In this document: one piece after another, positions 17,142-26,091 of the stretch
Layout: each line of letters starts with the position of its first letter
Position numbering within the stretch: the stretch's first letter is position 1
Assembly: GCF_000940805.1 (NCBI RefSeq)
Contig: NZ_CP007142.1
Span: 1,960,593 to 2,024,592, forward strand
DNA: 64,000 bases
Direction of reading: 5' to 3'
Source of the DNA: Gynuella sunshinyii YC6258
Lineage (GTDB): Bacteria > Pseudomonadota > Gammaproteobacteria > Pseudomonadales > Natronospirillaceae
Made by a program: the position numbers and the translations under genes
Notes under the pieces: generated by a model
Database searches by the model: none
Told to the model about the DNA's origin: nothing
What the model saw: only the letters and a program-made list of their open reading frames with translations

Positions 17142-18490
17142 TGACTGAACAAACGTTACTTATCTGGCATCGAAATGATCTACGGGTGCAAAGTCATGCT
17201 GCACTGGCGTATGCCCGCGAACATGGCTTTCGGATCATTGGCTGTTTTTTGGATGTCGAATCGCAATGGCGCGCTCATGATCATGGCGACCGCAAACTAG
17301 AGCTGTATCGACGCGCCGCTGATGAATTGCAGCGGAGTTATCGTCAAGCGGGACTGGAGTTTCATCTCCAAGTCGCAGGCACCTATGAGCAGTCAATCGA
17401 ACACCTGCACCGACTGATCGAACGTATCCAGCCTGCCGAACTTGCATTGCATGCTGAGTATGAATTGAACGAGTATCAGCGCGACTGTCAGGTGGCGGAT
17501 ATCTGTCGCCAGCGTGGAGTGCGTTTGAGGATCTTTCACGATCAGATCATGATCAATCCGGAAAAAATCCGTACCAAGGCTGATCAGCCATTTAAAGTCT
17601 ATACCCCATTCATGAAATGTTGGCGCTCCCTGCTGGATCATCCGGGGCAGTTGGCTCCGTTGCCGGACTCTTTGCCTGAACCACTACCAGATTCGTTGGA
17701 GCGGCAGGCGCAGATGCGGTTGCAGCAGTTTGTGGCCGAGCGATTGGATGGCTATTCCCAGGGGCGTGATTTTTATGCCCGGTCGGCTACAGCGGAAGTA
17801 TCATCGGCCCTGGCCATTGGCCTGCTGAGTACCCGGCAATGTCATGTCGTGGCCATGGCCGCTCGTCACGATTACAACACTGAAGCGGTAGAGAAATGGC
17901 GTAACGAGTTGATCTGGCGCGAGTTCTACAAATACATCAGCTATCACTTTCCCCACGTATGCCGCGGAAACAGTTTTCGACGCGAATATGATGCCTTGTC
18001 ATGGAATGACAATTCAGATTGGCTGGATGCCTGGCAGAATGGACAAACGGGATATCCGGCGGTGGATGCCGCCCAGCGTTGTTTGCTGGTCAGCGGCTTT
18101 ATGCCAAACCGGCTGCGTATGGTGACAGCCATGTTCCTGACCAAGGATCTCGGGCTCGACTGGCGGGCCGGAGAGCGATGGTTCATGCAGCAACTCGCAG
18201 ATGGCGACTTTTCTGCCAACAACGGAGGCTGGCAGTGGAGTGCATCAACGGGGGTTGATGCGGCGCCCTATTTCCGGATTTTCAATCCAGTGGAACAATC
18301 TAAAAAGTTTGATCCCGATGGTGACTTCATTCGTCTCTGGGTGCCGGAGCTATCGGGTCTTTCCGGGCGGGACATTCACTGGCCGTCGGCACTCCAGCGG
18401 ACACAATGTGGATATCCGCAGGCCATCGTTGAGCATAAACAGGCGCGACTGGAAACACTCGAACGGTTCAAACGTCTAAAAACATCTTGA
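17141..18490 (+). CDS. phrB: Deoxyribodipyrimidine photolyase
   Basis: Light-driven repair of cyclobutane pyrimidine dimers. 449 aa; N-terminal antenna-binding Rossmann domain (LLIWHRNDLRVQSHAALAYA) and C-terminal FAD domain with WRNELIWREFYKYISYHFP, FMPNRLRMVTAMFLTKDLGLDWR and the FAD loop DGDFSANNGGWQWSASTGVDAAPYFRIFNP. All class I photolyase hallmarks are present. It is coupled to the upstream DUF523/1722 gene and runs convergently into the LysR gene, overlapping it by 15 bp. Confidence 0.93.
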   Translation: MTEQTLLIWHRNDLRVQSHAALAYAREHGFRIIGCFLDVESQWRAHDHGDRKLELYRRAADELQRSYRQAGLEFHLQVAGTYEQSIEHLHRLIERIQPAELALHAEYELNEYQRDCQVADICRQRGVRLRIFHDQIMINPEKIRTKADQPFKVYTPFMKCWRSLLDHPGQLAPLPDSLPEPLPDSLERQAQMRLQQFVAERLDGYSQGRDFYARSATAEVSSALAIGLLSTRQCHVVAMAARHDYNTEAVEKWRNELIWREFYKYISYHFPHVCRGNSFRREYDALSWNDNSDWLDAWQNGQTGYPAVDAAQRCLLVSGFMPNRLRMVTAMFLTKDLGLDWRAGERWFMQQLADGDFSANNGGWQWSASTGVDAAPYFRIFNPVEQSKKFDPDGDFIRLWVPELSGLSGRDIHWPSALQRTQCGYPQAIVEHKQARLETLERFKRLKTS

Positions 18491-19369
18491 TCGTTGTCCT
18501 GCGAACAAATCTTCATCCTGTTGTAGCCCGGCATGGATATGTTCCATCAAACGGCTGATTGGTTTGGATAGCGCCAGATCCTTGTGGGAAACCACCCATA
18601 AGCCGGTGGTAAACGTATATTGCGAACCCGGAAGGCGCTGTAGAGAGTCGGAAGTATCCCCCAGAAAACAAGGTAGCAGGGTACAGCCTGCAAGTTGTTC
18701 TGCCGCCATCTGCAGTGCTTTAAATGAATTGGCGCGAAATGCTACCGACTTATTCTGAATCATCTGTTCGTATTGCTGACCGATATAGGTGGTACTGATT
18801 GGCCGGTCAAGTCCGAGCCATGGCAGGCTATCAGGGTCGTGTTCCGATAAGGCCTCATGCAGATAGACGTGGCAGGCCATATCTGCAACCCGATAGCCAT
18901 GCAGATGTTCAGGCAGATCCAGTCCCGGACGGACGGCAATGTCGGAATCACGATTACCCAGATCCAACACCTGATTAGTGGCAGAAAACAGGACCTCAAT
19001 CTCAGGAAAAGAATGTGTAAAACTATTAATGTGTTTCAGTAGCAGAGGATGACATAAAGAGTCCACGGCTGTGATTCTCACCTGTCCTGACATCTCGTTT
19101 TCAGCGCCTTTGATCTTACGCTCCAGGTCGTTGATCTTTTCCTCGACTGCGCAGGCTGCCTCAAGCAGTTGTAATCCTTCGGGTGTTGGCTTGTAACCTG
19201 TTGATTTTTTTATAAAAAATCTCAGTTTGTTGGCTTCCTCGAAGGAGTTGATGCGACGTAATACGGTGGTGTGATTAACCCCGAGTTCGCGTGCGGCTGC
19301 GGAAACCGAGCCATGTCTGGCCACTAGTAAGAGATATCTGAGGTCGTTCCAATCGATGTTGTGCTTCAT
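18476..19369 (-). CDS. LysR-family transcriptional regulator
   Basis: About 297 aa. N-terminal winged helix-turn-helix DLRYLLLVARHGSVSAAARELGVNHTTVLRRINSFEE, then a LysR effector-binding domain (SGQVRITAVDSLCHPLLLKHI, LDLGNRDSDIAVRPG). ATG at 19369 (MKHNIDWNDLRY) is preferred over one at 19387. It is divergent from the cytochrome c' gene, whose ATG is about 95 bp away, so that gene is its most likely target. Ligand unknown. Confidence 0.9.
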   Translation of the reverse strand: MKHNIDWNDLRYLLLVARHGSVSAAARELGVNHTTVLRRINSFEEANKLRFFIKKSTGYKPTPEGLQLLEAACAVEEKINDLERKIKGAENEMSGQVRITAVDSLCHPLLLKHINSFTHSFPEIEVLFSATNQVLDLGNRDSDIAVRPGLDLPEHLHGYRVADMACHVYLHEALSEHDPDSLPWLGLDRPISTTYIGQQYEQMIQNKSVAFRANSFKALQMAAEQLAGCTLLPCFLGDTSDSLQRLPGSQYTFTTGLWVVSHKDLALSKPISRLMEHIHAGLQQDEDLFAGQRSRCF

Positions 19370-19465
19370 TGCACACCTATTCTGCATTTTTCGCTAATTG
19401 ACCTGAATTTTTGCACAGCTATATTTCGTTTTCACCCCACACTTAGAGAGATTAATGGAGAACAT

Positions 19466-19924
19466 ATGAAAACAATTTTAAAAGTAGTCCCGATTGCTGC
19501 TGCTTTGGCCCTTTCAGGTATGGCATCTGCGGCTGATTTTGAAAAGCAAGTAGAAGCCCGTCAGGCGTATATGGAAGTCCTGGGCTATAATATGGGCATC
19601 CTTGGTGCGATGGCACGGGGAAAAATGGATTATGATGCTGACTTGGCGTCAGCGGCGGCGAATAACCTGAAGTACGCAGCCATGATGAATAATGGCTCTA
19701 TGTGGCCCGCAGGATCAGATATGGATGCGCTTGGAGACAAGACTGAAGCCAAAGCTGATTTGTGGAAAAACTTCTCTCAGGCTGCCGGTTATCTGGACGA
19801 CCTGAAAAAAGGCAGTGAAACACTGGCCAGTGCTGCTGGAAACGGGTTGGACGAATTACGGAAAAACATCGGTGCAGTGGGTGATGCATGCGGTGGTTGC
19901 CATAAGAAGTTTAAAGAAGACTGA
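19466..19924 (+). CDS. Cytochrome c'
   Basis: Periplasmic four-helix-bundle cytochrome of 152 aa. Signal peptide MKTILKVVPIAAALALSGMASA, cleavage before ADFEK. The C-terminal heme motif CGGCHKKF near the end is diagnostic of cytochrome c', as are YNMGILGAMARGK and PAGSD in the first helix pair. Family members bind nitric oxide or carbon monoxide at a five-coordinate heme. Start at the ATG with ATGGAG before it. Single gene with its own terminator, divergent from a LysR regulator. Confidence 0.92.
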   Translation: MKTILKVVPIAAALALSGMASAADFEKQVEARQAYMEVLGYNMGILGAMARGKMDYDADLASAAANNLKYAAMMNNGSMWPAGSDMDALGDKTEAKADLWKNFSQAAGYLDDLKKGSETLASAAGNGLDELRKNIGAVGDACGGCHKKFKED

Positions 19925-19963
19925 TTAGTTTCTGCCCAGAGCGAGAAAAAGTGGCAAACCATA

Positions 19964-19990
19964 AGGCATGTGTAAACATGCCTTTTTTTT
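19964..19990 (+). terminator. Rho-independent terminator after cytochrome c'
   Basis: AGGCATGT, loop GTAA, ACATGCCT, followed by eight T. Perfect 8-bp stem. Confidence 0.92.
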
Positions 19991-20030
19991 GTCCGAAAAT
20001 ATGATGCCGTATCAAAATGTGTGACTTGGA

Positions 20031-20059
20031 AAGGATGATTTGTATTAATCATCCTTTTT
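20031..20059 (+). terminator. Hairpin with T-run in the leader of the DUF2237 gene
   Basis: AAGGATGATT, loop TGTATT, AATCATCCTT, then TTT. It has terminator form but sits only about 15 bp before the start codon of the next gene and just before its ribosome site. It may be a second terminator, an attenuator, or an RNA-stability stem. Confidence 0.6.
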
Positions 20060-20073
20060 GCCAGGAGAGTGAT

Positions 20074-20451
20074 ATGCAACAGGAAGAATCTCTCAATGTA
20101 TTTGATCAGCCATTGATTCCATGTGCCATGGATCCGCTGACCGGCTTTTTTCGAGATGGCTGCTGTAACACCTGTATAGAAGACTATGGTTCGCACACGG
20201 TTTGTGTGGTGGTTAATCGTGAGTTTCTGGAATTTTCGCGTTTTCGTGGCAATGACCTAAGCACTCCAAACCCCGAATTTGGTTTTCCTGGCTTAAGACC
20301 TGGAGATCACTGGTGTCTCTGTGCTGCACGCTGGAAAGAAGCTTTTGATATGGGCATGGCACCCAAGTTAGTGTTACAGGCCACCCATAAACGGGCTCTC
20401 GATGTAATACCAATGGATATTCTCAAACAATTTGCCAGTGATCTGAATTAA
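20074..20451 (+). CDS. DUF2237 family protein
   Basis: 125-aa protein of the widespread DUF2237 family: NVFDQPLIPCAMDPLTGFFRDGCCNT near the start, then HTVCVVVNREFLEFSRFRGNDLSTP and GLRPGDHWCLCAARWKEAF. Cys residues CC, C and CLC are conserved in the family. ATG at 20074 has AGGAGA upstream; an earlier in-frame start at 20017 would read through the hairpin. Role unknown. It is the last gene before the nif block. Confidence 0.88.
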   Translation: MQQEESLNVFDQPLIPCAMDPLTGFFRDGCCNTCIEDYGSHTVCVVVNREFLEFSRFRGNDLSTPNPEFGFPGLRPGDHWCLCAARWKEAFDMGMAPKLVLQATHKRALDVIPMDILKQFASDLN

Positions 20452-20483
20452 GCCTTGCACGTGCCACAGCATGTCAGCGCTGT

Positions 20484-20499
20484 TGTCGTATTCCCAACA
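20484..20499 (+). promoter_or_regulatory. NifA upstream activator site for nifV
   Basis: TGT, ten bases, ACA: the NifA-binding consensus. It is 83 bp upstream of the -24 element, a normal distance for looping to sigma-54 RNA polymerase. Confidence 0.8.
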
Positions 20500-20581
20500 A
20501 TGCTGCTTTCAATGTTCAGTTTGTCGTGGTCGGATAACGACGCTGAATTGTTAACCTGCTGATTTTAAAGATAAAAAAAAC

Positions 20582-20597
20582 TGGAACGGTGACTGCA
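20582..20597 (+). promoter_or_regulatory. Sigma-54 (-24/-12) promoter of the nifV operon
   Basis: TGGAACGGTGACTGCA: GG and GC separated by exactly 10 bp; matches TGGCACG-N4-TTGCA at most positions. Predicted start near 20608, 24 bp before the nifV ATG. Confidence 0.82.
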
Positions 20598-20631
20598 TCA
20601 GTACTCTCGGAAGAACTGCCGGGAGCGGGCC

Positions 20632-21840
20632 ATGAATCAAACAATCGGTCATCAGGTCATCATTGACGACACGACCCTGCGTGATGGAGAGCAGAGTGCC
20701 GGGGTGGCGTTCAGTGCTGAAGAAAAAATTGCCATTGCACAGGGGTTGGTCGCCGCCGGTGTTCCAGAGCTGGAAATCGGTATTCCGGCCATGGGGCCTG
20801 AAGAACAGGAAGTCATGCGTGCGATTACCGGATTGAAACTGCCGGCCAGCATGTTGGCCTGGTGTCGTTTAAGCCGTTTTGATCTCGATGCCGCCGTGAA
20901 TACCGGAGTAAACATGGTGGACCTGTCAGTACCGGTATCCACTCAACAGATTACCCGTAAGCTCGGTCGTGACCGGGACTATGTAATCAAACAGATTCAG
21001 ACGATCGTGCCGCAGGCGCTGGATGCAGGTCTGGATGTTTGTCTGGGGTGCGAGGATGCCTCGCGGGCAGACCCGGATTTTCTGCACCAGGTGATTGAAA
21101 TCGCGGCAACGGCCGGAGCCAGACGTATCCGTTATGCTGATACGGTCGGCATTTTAGAGCCTTTCCAGGTGACCAAAACATTCCAGGCTTTGCGCCGTCG
21201 TCATGATATCGAACTGGAGATGCATGCTCACAATGATTTTGGCCTGGCGACTGCCAACACTCTGGCAGCAGTCAAAGGCGGCGCAACCCATATCAATACC
21301 ACTGTCAACGGACTGGGAGAACGTGCCGGCAATGCAGCTTTGGAAGAGTCTGTGCTGGCTCTGCGTCATCTTTATCAGATCGAAACCGGAGTCGACAGCC
21401 GTCACCTGACTCATCTTTCCCTGCTTGTGCAACGGGCCTCTGGTCGTCAGGTAGGCTGGCAGAAAAGTGTGGTGGGGGAAGGGGTCTTTACTCACGAAGC
21501 CGGCATTCATGTGGATGGACTGTTAAAAGATCCGCTCAACTATCAAGGGCTCGATCCCCATTTGTTGGGACGCTCACATCAACTGGTATTAGGCAAACAT
21601 TCCGGTGGCAAAATGATCAGGAATGCCTATCGGGAACTGGGCATAGAACTGAGCGACTGGCAGGTGGCACCACTGTTACAGCAGGTGCGGCGTTTCTCGA
21701 CTGACCATAAACGCTCTCCGTTAACGCTGGATCTGCAAGCGTTTTATCACGACCTGGTGGCAGCAACCCTGCTGAACCATGAAGAGATCCAGATGTCTGA
21801 ACCATTGTATAACTCCGATTATCCGGGAGGTATCCAATGA
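20632..21840 (+). CDS. nifV: Homocitrate synthase
   Basis: Condenses acetyl-CoA with 2-oxoglutarate to homocitrate, the organic ligand of the FeMo-cofactor. 402 aa, of the isopropylmalate/homocitrate synthase family. Motifs: [17 protein letters not shown] (substrate and metal loop), [20 protein letters not shown] (metal-binding His pair HAHND), [35 protein letters not shown] and LGKHSGG. First gene of a seven-gene run with 4-bp or 1-bp overlaps, driven by a sigma-54/NifA promoter. The neighbours distinguish it from leuA. Confidence 0.95.
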   Translation: MNQTIGHQVIIDDTTLRDGEQSAGVAFSAEEKIAIAQGLVAAGVPELEIGIPAMGPEEQEVMRAITGLKLPASMLAWCRLSRFDLDAAVNTGVNMVDLSVPVSTQQITRKLGRDRDYVIKQIQTIVPQALDAGLDVCLGCEDASRADPDFLHQVIEIAATAGARRIRYADTVGILEPFQVTKTFQALRRRHDIELEMHAHNDFGLATANTLAAVKGGATHINTTVNGLGERAGNAALEESVLALRHLYQIETGVDSRHLTHLSLLVQRASGRQVGWQKSVVGEGVFTHEAGIHVDGLLKDPLNYQGLDPHLLGRSHQLVLGKHSGGKMIRNAYRELGIELSDWQVAPLLQQVRRFSTDHKRSPLTLDLQAFYHDLVAATLLNHEEIQMSEPLYNSDYPGGIQ

Positions 21841-22610
21841 CCTCGCACAGCAATGTCCGCACCTCTCAAGCCACCTCTCTGTGGCAGCAGTGGCGGCGAG
21901 ATTTGAAATCCGCACTGGAACGTGATCCTGCTGCCCGCAGTGCTCTGGAAGTACTGCTGATTTATCCTGGGGTCCACGCCATTCTGGTGCATCGGTTAAA
22001 TCATCGGCTATGGCATGGGGGATTTCGTTTTGCGGCCCGGTTTTGCGCATTTTTAATGCGCATGATTACCAATGTGGATATTCATCCGGGAGCGCAGATT
22101 GGCGAGAGCTGTTTTATCGACCACGGTGCCGGTGTGGTGATTGGCGAAACCGCCGTATTGGGCAATAACGTGACGCTCTATCATGGTGTGACATTAGGTG
22201 GCACCAGCTGGAAAAAAGGCAAGCGTCATCCGACTTTGGGAGATGGAGTCATGGTGGGTGCTGGTGCCAAGATATTGGGGCCCATCGTTATCGGCAGGCA
22301 ATGTCGGGTTGGAGCCAATTCTGTTGTGGTGTCGGATGTGCCGGATGCCTGCACAGTGGTGGGTATTCCCGGAAAGGTCGTTAAGGTTCGACCGGCAGGA
22401 CAACAGAACCCATATGGTTTTGATCTTGATCATCATCTTATTCCCGATCCGGTGGGAAAAGTCATGGGTTGTTTGTTGGAACGTATCGAACGGCTGGAAA
22501 CAGAAGTGGCACTGGCACGTAACCAATCTCCTGCACGAGCGGATGAAATTATCGCCAGTTGTCAGCCGGATAACGAAATTTGTGAACAAAAATGTATCGG
22601 GAGTCTCTGA
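21837..22610 (+). CDS. cysE: Serine O-acetyltransferase of the nif cluster (NifP-like)
   Basis: Makes O-acetylserine for cysteine synthesis, thought to feed the high sulfur demand of nitrogenase metal clusters. 257 aa; short SAT-type N-terminal helices ([19 protein letters not shown]), then left-handed beta-helix hexapeptide repeats: [42 protein letters not shown] and [31 protein letters not shown] overlaps the nifV stop (ATGA). The same gene order, nifV-cysE, is known in Azotobacter and P. stutzeri. Confidence 0.93.
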   Translation: MTSHSNVRTSQATSLWQQWRRDLKSALERDPAARSALEVLLIYPGVHAILVHRLNHRLWHGGFRFAARFCAFLMRMITNVDIHPGAQIGESCFIDHGAGVVIGETAVLGNNVTLYHGVTLGGTSWKKGKRHPTLGDGVMVGAGAKILGPIVIGRQCRVGANSVVVSDVPDACTVVGIPGKVVKVRPAGQQNPYGFDLDHHLIPDPVGKVMGCLLERIERLETEVALARNQSPARADEIIASCQPDNEICEQKCIGSL

Positions 22611-23143
22611 TGGACTTATTGGCATTTGATGGTGGACAACTCTATTTCGAAGAGCAGACCAGAGCGGACGTACTGGGGTTGATTGAACAGGCAGCCGAAC
22701 AATACGGTTCGCCTCAGGCTGAGGATCTGTTGATGAAAGCCTTGTTTATGGCACCGGAAAACCTGACCGTGCTAGTGGCTCTGTATCGTTATTATTTTTA
22801 CCAGCATCGATATGAAGACGCTCTGACGATTACCGCAAAAGTGTTGCGGGTCATCGCCGCCCGAATTGGTTTCCCGCCTAAGTGGCAGGATATCAATATG
22901 AACGATCTGGGCTGGGGCATCATGCAATCCTTTCAGTTGGTCAGGTTGTACCTCTACGCGCTGAAAGGTGCCGGTTATTTAAATTTACGCCAGGGACGGA
23001 TCGACGAAGCGGCTGCCATGCTGACCAAAGTGGTGGAACTGGACAGCCGTGACCGTATTGGCGCGCAGGTATTGCTGACCGTTGCTGAACATCAGCGACT
23101 GCGCGAAAGAGGCGTTGAATGTTTGGTATTGGAGGGTTATTGA
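22610..23143 (+). CDS. nif-associated TPR-like protein between cysE and nifW
   Basis: 177 aa ([33 protein letters not shown]). It has tetratricopeptide-like helical pairs: AEDLLMKALFMAPENLTVLVALYRYYFYQHRYEDAL and GAGYLNLRQGRIDEAAAMLTKVVELDSRD. Start ATG shares one base with the cysE stop (TGATG), and its own stop overlaps the nifW start the same way, so translation is coupled on both sides. An unnamed gene at this position is known from Azotobacter-type nif clusters. A scaffold or assembly role is inference. Confidence 0.85.
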   Translation: MDLLAFDGGQLYFEEQTRADVLGLIEQAAEQYGSPQAEDLLMKALFMAPENLTVLVALYRYYFYQHRYEDALTITAKVLRVIAARIGFPPKWQDINMNDLGWGIMQSFQLVRLYLYALKGAGYLNLRQGRIDEAAAMLTKVVELDSRDRIGAQVLLTVAEHQRLRERGVECLVLEGY

Positions 23144-23463
23144 TGAATGATCTTAGCTTGACAGAGGCGATGGAAGAACTGAGTTCTGCCGAGGATTTTC
23201 TGAGTTTTTTTGGAATCGGATTTGACCAGTCCATCGTCCACATCAACCGTCTGCATATCATGCAACGGTTTCATGATTATCTGGCCCAGGTTGAAGCCCA
23301 GCTGCCGGAGTCGGACGAAGCGCTCAGAGCTGTGTATCAGCGACTGTTGAGTCGTGCCTACGATGACTTTGTTCATTCCGATGCACAGACGGAAAAAGTG
23401 TTTAAAGTTTTTAAACAATCACAACCAGGTTTTGTATCGGTCGAACAATTGTTAGGTTCATAA
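23143..23463 (+). CDS. nifW: Nitrogenase stabilizing/protective protein NifW
   Basis: 106-aa NifW: LTEAMEELSSAEDFLSFFGIGFDQSIVHINRLHIMQRFHDYL and AYDDFVHSDAQTEKVFKVFKQ are characteristic. NifW binds MoFe protein and is implicated in its maturation and oxygen protection. I use the ATG at 23143, overlapping the preceding stop; an upstream ATG at 23119 lies inside the TPR gene. Confidence 0.93.
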   Translation: MNDLSLTEAMEELSSAEDFLSFFGIGFDQSIVHINRLHIMQRFHDYLAQVEAQLPESDEALRAVYQRLLSRAYDDFVHSDAQTEKVFKVFKQSQPGFVSVEQLLGS

Positions 23464-23465
23464 CC

Positions 23466-23906
23466 ATGCGCCCGGAATTTGAATATGGTTCAGAAGTCAG
23501 GCTGATCAGAAATGTTCGTAATGACGGCACTTACCCCGGAAAGGAAGTCGGGGAATTGTTGATTCGACGAGGGGCTGTTGGGTGTGTGTATGACGTCGGC
23601 ACTTACCTTCAGGATCAACTGATCTATCGGGTACATTTCCTCAGGGAAAACCGCACTATCGGTTGCCGCGGTGAGGAATTGATACCCGTGGATGTAGAGT
23701 GGTTGCCAAACCGTTTTGAGTTTCGCGATCCGGTACAGACTATCCGGCCGTTGTCGGTCAATGGTGAAATCATTGCCGAACAGGGAGAGCAGGGGGAGAT
23801 CGTTAAGGTGGTCAGAGAAAGTCATACCGCGTTCCACTACCATGTGCGTTTTCGGGCCCGCACGTTTCAGTTGCCCGAATCTGTACTGGAGGAGGTTGAG
23901 CTATGA
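23466..23906 (+). CDS. nifZ: NifZ
   Basis: 146 aa. NifZ assists maturation of the MoFe-protein P-cluster. Recognisable by FEYGSEVRLIRNVRNDGTYPGKEVGELLIRRGAVGCVYDVGTYLQDQLIYRVHFL, the two-SH3-like-repeat architecture, and a second half with the same pattern (VNGEIIAEQGEQGEIVKV). Two bp after nifW; its stop overlaps the nifM ATG by 4 bp. Confidence 0.93.
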   Translation: MRPEFEYGSEVRLIRNVRNDGTYPGKEVGELLIRRGAVGCVYDVGTYLQDQLIYRVHFLRENRTIGCRGEELIPVDVEWLPNRFEFRDPVQTIRPLSVNGEIIAEQGEQGEIVKVVRESHTAFHYHVRFRARTFQLPESVLEEVEL

Positions 23907-24760
23907 AACCTGCACCAGCGAATCAATCCAGTGAGTACAGTCTGGCCTATCATCGTTTGAGTGTGGTTCAACAGTTGTTTGAGTGCACCTATGATGAACT
24001 CGATCAACAACAGCGCGAGCGGGTCGAAACCGTAGTCGTGCGTAAGTACGAGCTGGAACATAAAGTACTGGCAAGTGATCAGGCCATGGGTCTGACCGTT
24101 CCGGAAACAGAAATTCAAAAGGCATTACAGGAAATCCAGCAGCGTTACGAGCAACCAGAGGATTTTTCCGCTGCGCTGGCACAACATGGACTGGACGACG
24201 ACAGCTTTGTTGAAGCGTTGACCCGTGAATTGTGGGTTGATGCGGTACTGGACCGTGTCGGTGGAGAGGTGGCCGAGGTTGATGATACCGATGTTGAGCT
24301 TTACTACTACATGCATCCCCGGCAATTCAAAAAACCCGAAACCCGTATCGCCCGGCATATATTGATCACTATCAATGAGCAACTGGATGGCAGCAGACGC
24401 GAGCAGGCATTCGCAAAAATAACCGCCATTGCCCGGAGACTGCAAAAGAAAATCAACCGTTTTCAGGAACAGGCGGCCAAACATTCCGAGTGTCCCACCG
24501 CTTTGAACGGTGGGCTGCTGGGGGAGATAAAGCCTGGTTTACTGTATCCGCAACTGGACCAGACATTGTTTCAGCTGCCGGAGGGTCATTTAAGTCCGGT
24601 GGTGGAATCGGAACTGGGCTGGCATCTGTTATTGTGTGAACAAATCCATGCTGCCGGTGTCATATCGTTGTCTCAGGTGGCCGATACTTTGCGGACTCAT
24701 CTGACCGAACAACGTCGTAAAATGCATCAAAAACAATGGTTGCTGTCACTACGCAACTGA
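23903..24760 (+). CDS. nifM: NifM peptidyl-prolyl isomerase
   Basis: 285-aa parvulin-type foldase needed for active NifH (Fe protein). N-terminal SurA-like helical region (residues about 1-130). Parvulin domain with [76 protein letters not shown]. Starts ATG within the nifZ stop. Followed by clpX, as in Azotobacter. Confidence 0.92.
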   Translation: MKPAPANQSSEYSLAYHRLSVVQQLFECTYDELDQQQRERVETVVVRKYELEHKVLASDQAMGLTVPETEIQKALQEIQQRYEQPEDFSAALAQHGLDDDSFVEALTRELWVDAVLDRVGGEVAEVDDTDVELYYYMHPRQFKKPETRIARHILITINEQLDGSRREQAFAKITAIARRLQKKINRFQEQAAKHSECPTALNGGLLGEIKPGLLYPQLDQTLFQLPEGHLSPVVESELGWHLLLCEQIHAAGVISLSQVADTLRTHLTEQRRKMHQKQWLLSLRN

Positions 24761-24779
24761 TCGTTTGGAGGGTAACCAT

Positions 24780-26081
24780 ATGGATGAAAATGCAATTCAG
24801 GAAAATGTCTGTTGTTCTTTCTGCGGTGTGGCGCAAAGCCTGGAAGTCCCCTTGATTGCCGGTAATGAGGGTAGAATCTGTGAAGCCTGTGCGCTGCTGG
24901 CGTTTCAGGTGGTCAGTAGTTGGGGGAAGCGTAAACAGGCTAAAAATCTGCAACAGCAGATTAAAACACCGGTGGAAATAAAGGCGTTTCTCGATCAGTT
25001 CGTCATTGGTCAGGATGCCGCCAAATCGACATTGGCGGTAGCGGCCTTCAATCATTATCTGCGTGTCACTAATCTGGACAAAAACGTAACCTTCTGCGGA
25101 GATGGTGGCGTCGAGGTGGAAAAGTCCAATGTGCTGCTGGCCGGGCCGTCCGGTACTGGTAAGACATTACTGGTCAGAACGCTGGCGAAAATAATTGGTG
25201 TTCCCTGTGTCGTGGTGGATGCCACGACACTGACTCAGGCTGGCTATGTTGGAGAGGATGTCGATTCCATGATTCAGCGGTTGGTGGACGTGGCCGATGG
25301 CGATATTGATCAGGCGCAGTGGGGCATGGTGTACATTGACGAGGTGGATAAGCTCGCCCGCAAGTCGGCCGGACCATCTTCAGGCAGAGATGTCTCGGGT
25401 GAAGGTGTTCAGCAGGCACTACTGAAAATGGTGGAAGGCTCAGAAGTCAAAATCAACAGAAACCCGCGCCAGGGCCGCCAGTCCCAGGGAGGCGAAAAAA
25501 CGGTCGATACGCGAAATATCCTGTTTATTGCGGGTGGTGCTTTTGCCGGTTTGGAAGAACTGATCGCGCGTAGAATACAACCGGAAAAACAGGGCATTGG
25601 TTTTAATGTTCCAACACTGGAACGTAAAAAGCCTTCTGTGAATGATTTGCTCGCAGCGCTGTTGCCGGAAGATCTGCAGCAGTTTGGTTTAATTCCCGAG
25701 TTTATTGGTCGCTTTCCGGTTATTACGTTTTTGCAGGAACTGGATAGTGCAGATTTGATCCGGGTGCTGCAGGAACCCAAGGATGCGTTGATCAAACAGT
25801 ACCAGCAGTTATTTGCCTATCAGGGCGTGGGGTTGGAGTTTTCCAGTGCGGCGTTACAGTATATTGCCCATCAGGCTGTCTCCCGAAAAACCGGTGCCAG
25901 AGGACTGCGGGGAGTCATGGAAGCCTGTTTGCGTGACACCATGTATCATCTGCCGTCTTTGCCTGAAGTACAGCTGTGCCGGGTGGACACCCGGCTAACA
26001 GATGGGGCTGAGGAGCTGGTGGTCGACAACGTATATGCGGCTGAGCCTGAGTCTGGCTGTATGACCGCAGTTGATGTTTGA
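24780..26081 (+). CDS. clpX: nif-associated ClpX-type AAA+ unfoldase
   Basis: 433-aa paralogue of ClpX, the unfoldase of the ClpXP protease. N-terminal zinc finger CCSFCGVAQ...CEAC; Walker A GPSGTGKT, Walker [14 protein letters not shown], sensor segment [17 protein letters not shown], pore loop region [11 protein letters not shown], and [14 protein letters not shown]. Start is ATG with GGAGG before it; a TTG at 24765 is not needed. As last gene of the nifV operon it corresponds to the second ClpX of Azotobacter-type nif clusters, linked there to turnover of cofactor-assembly proteins such as NifB and NifEN. Confidence 0.93.
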   Translation: MDENAIQENVCCSFCGVAQSLEVPLIAGNEGRICEACALLAFQVVSSWGKRKQAKNLQQQIKTPVEIKAFLDQFVIGQDAAKSTLAVAAFNHYLRVTNLDKNVTFCGDGGVEVEKSNVLLAGPSGTGKTLLVRTLAKIIGVPCVVVDATTLTQAGYVGEDVDSMIQRLVDVADGDIDQAQWGMVYIDEVDKLARKSAGPSSGRDVSGEGVQQALLKMVEGSEVKINRNPRQGRQSQGGEKTVDTRNILFIAGGAFAGLEELIARRIQPEKQGIGFNVPTLERKKPSVNDLLAALLPEDLQQFGLIPEFIGRFPVITFLQELDSADLIRVLQEPKDALIKQYQQLFAYQGVGLEFSSAALQYIAHQAVSRKTGARGLRGVMEACLRDTMYHLPSLPEVQLCRVDTRLTDGAEELVVDNVYAAEPESGCMTAVDV

Positions 26082-26091
26082 AGTGAATGGC

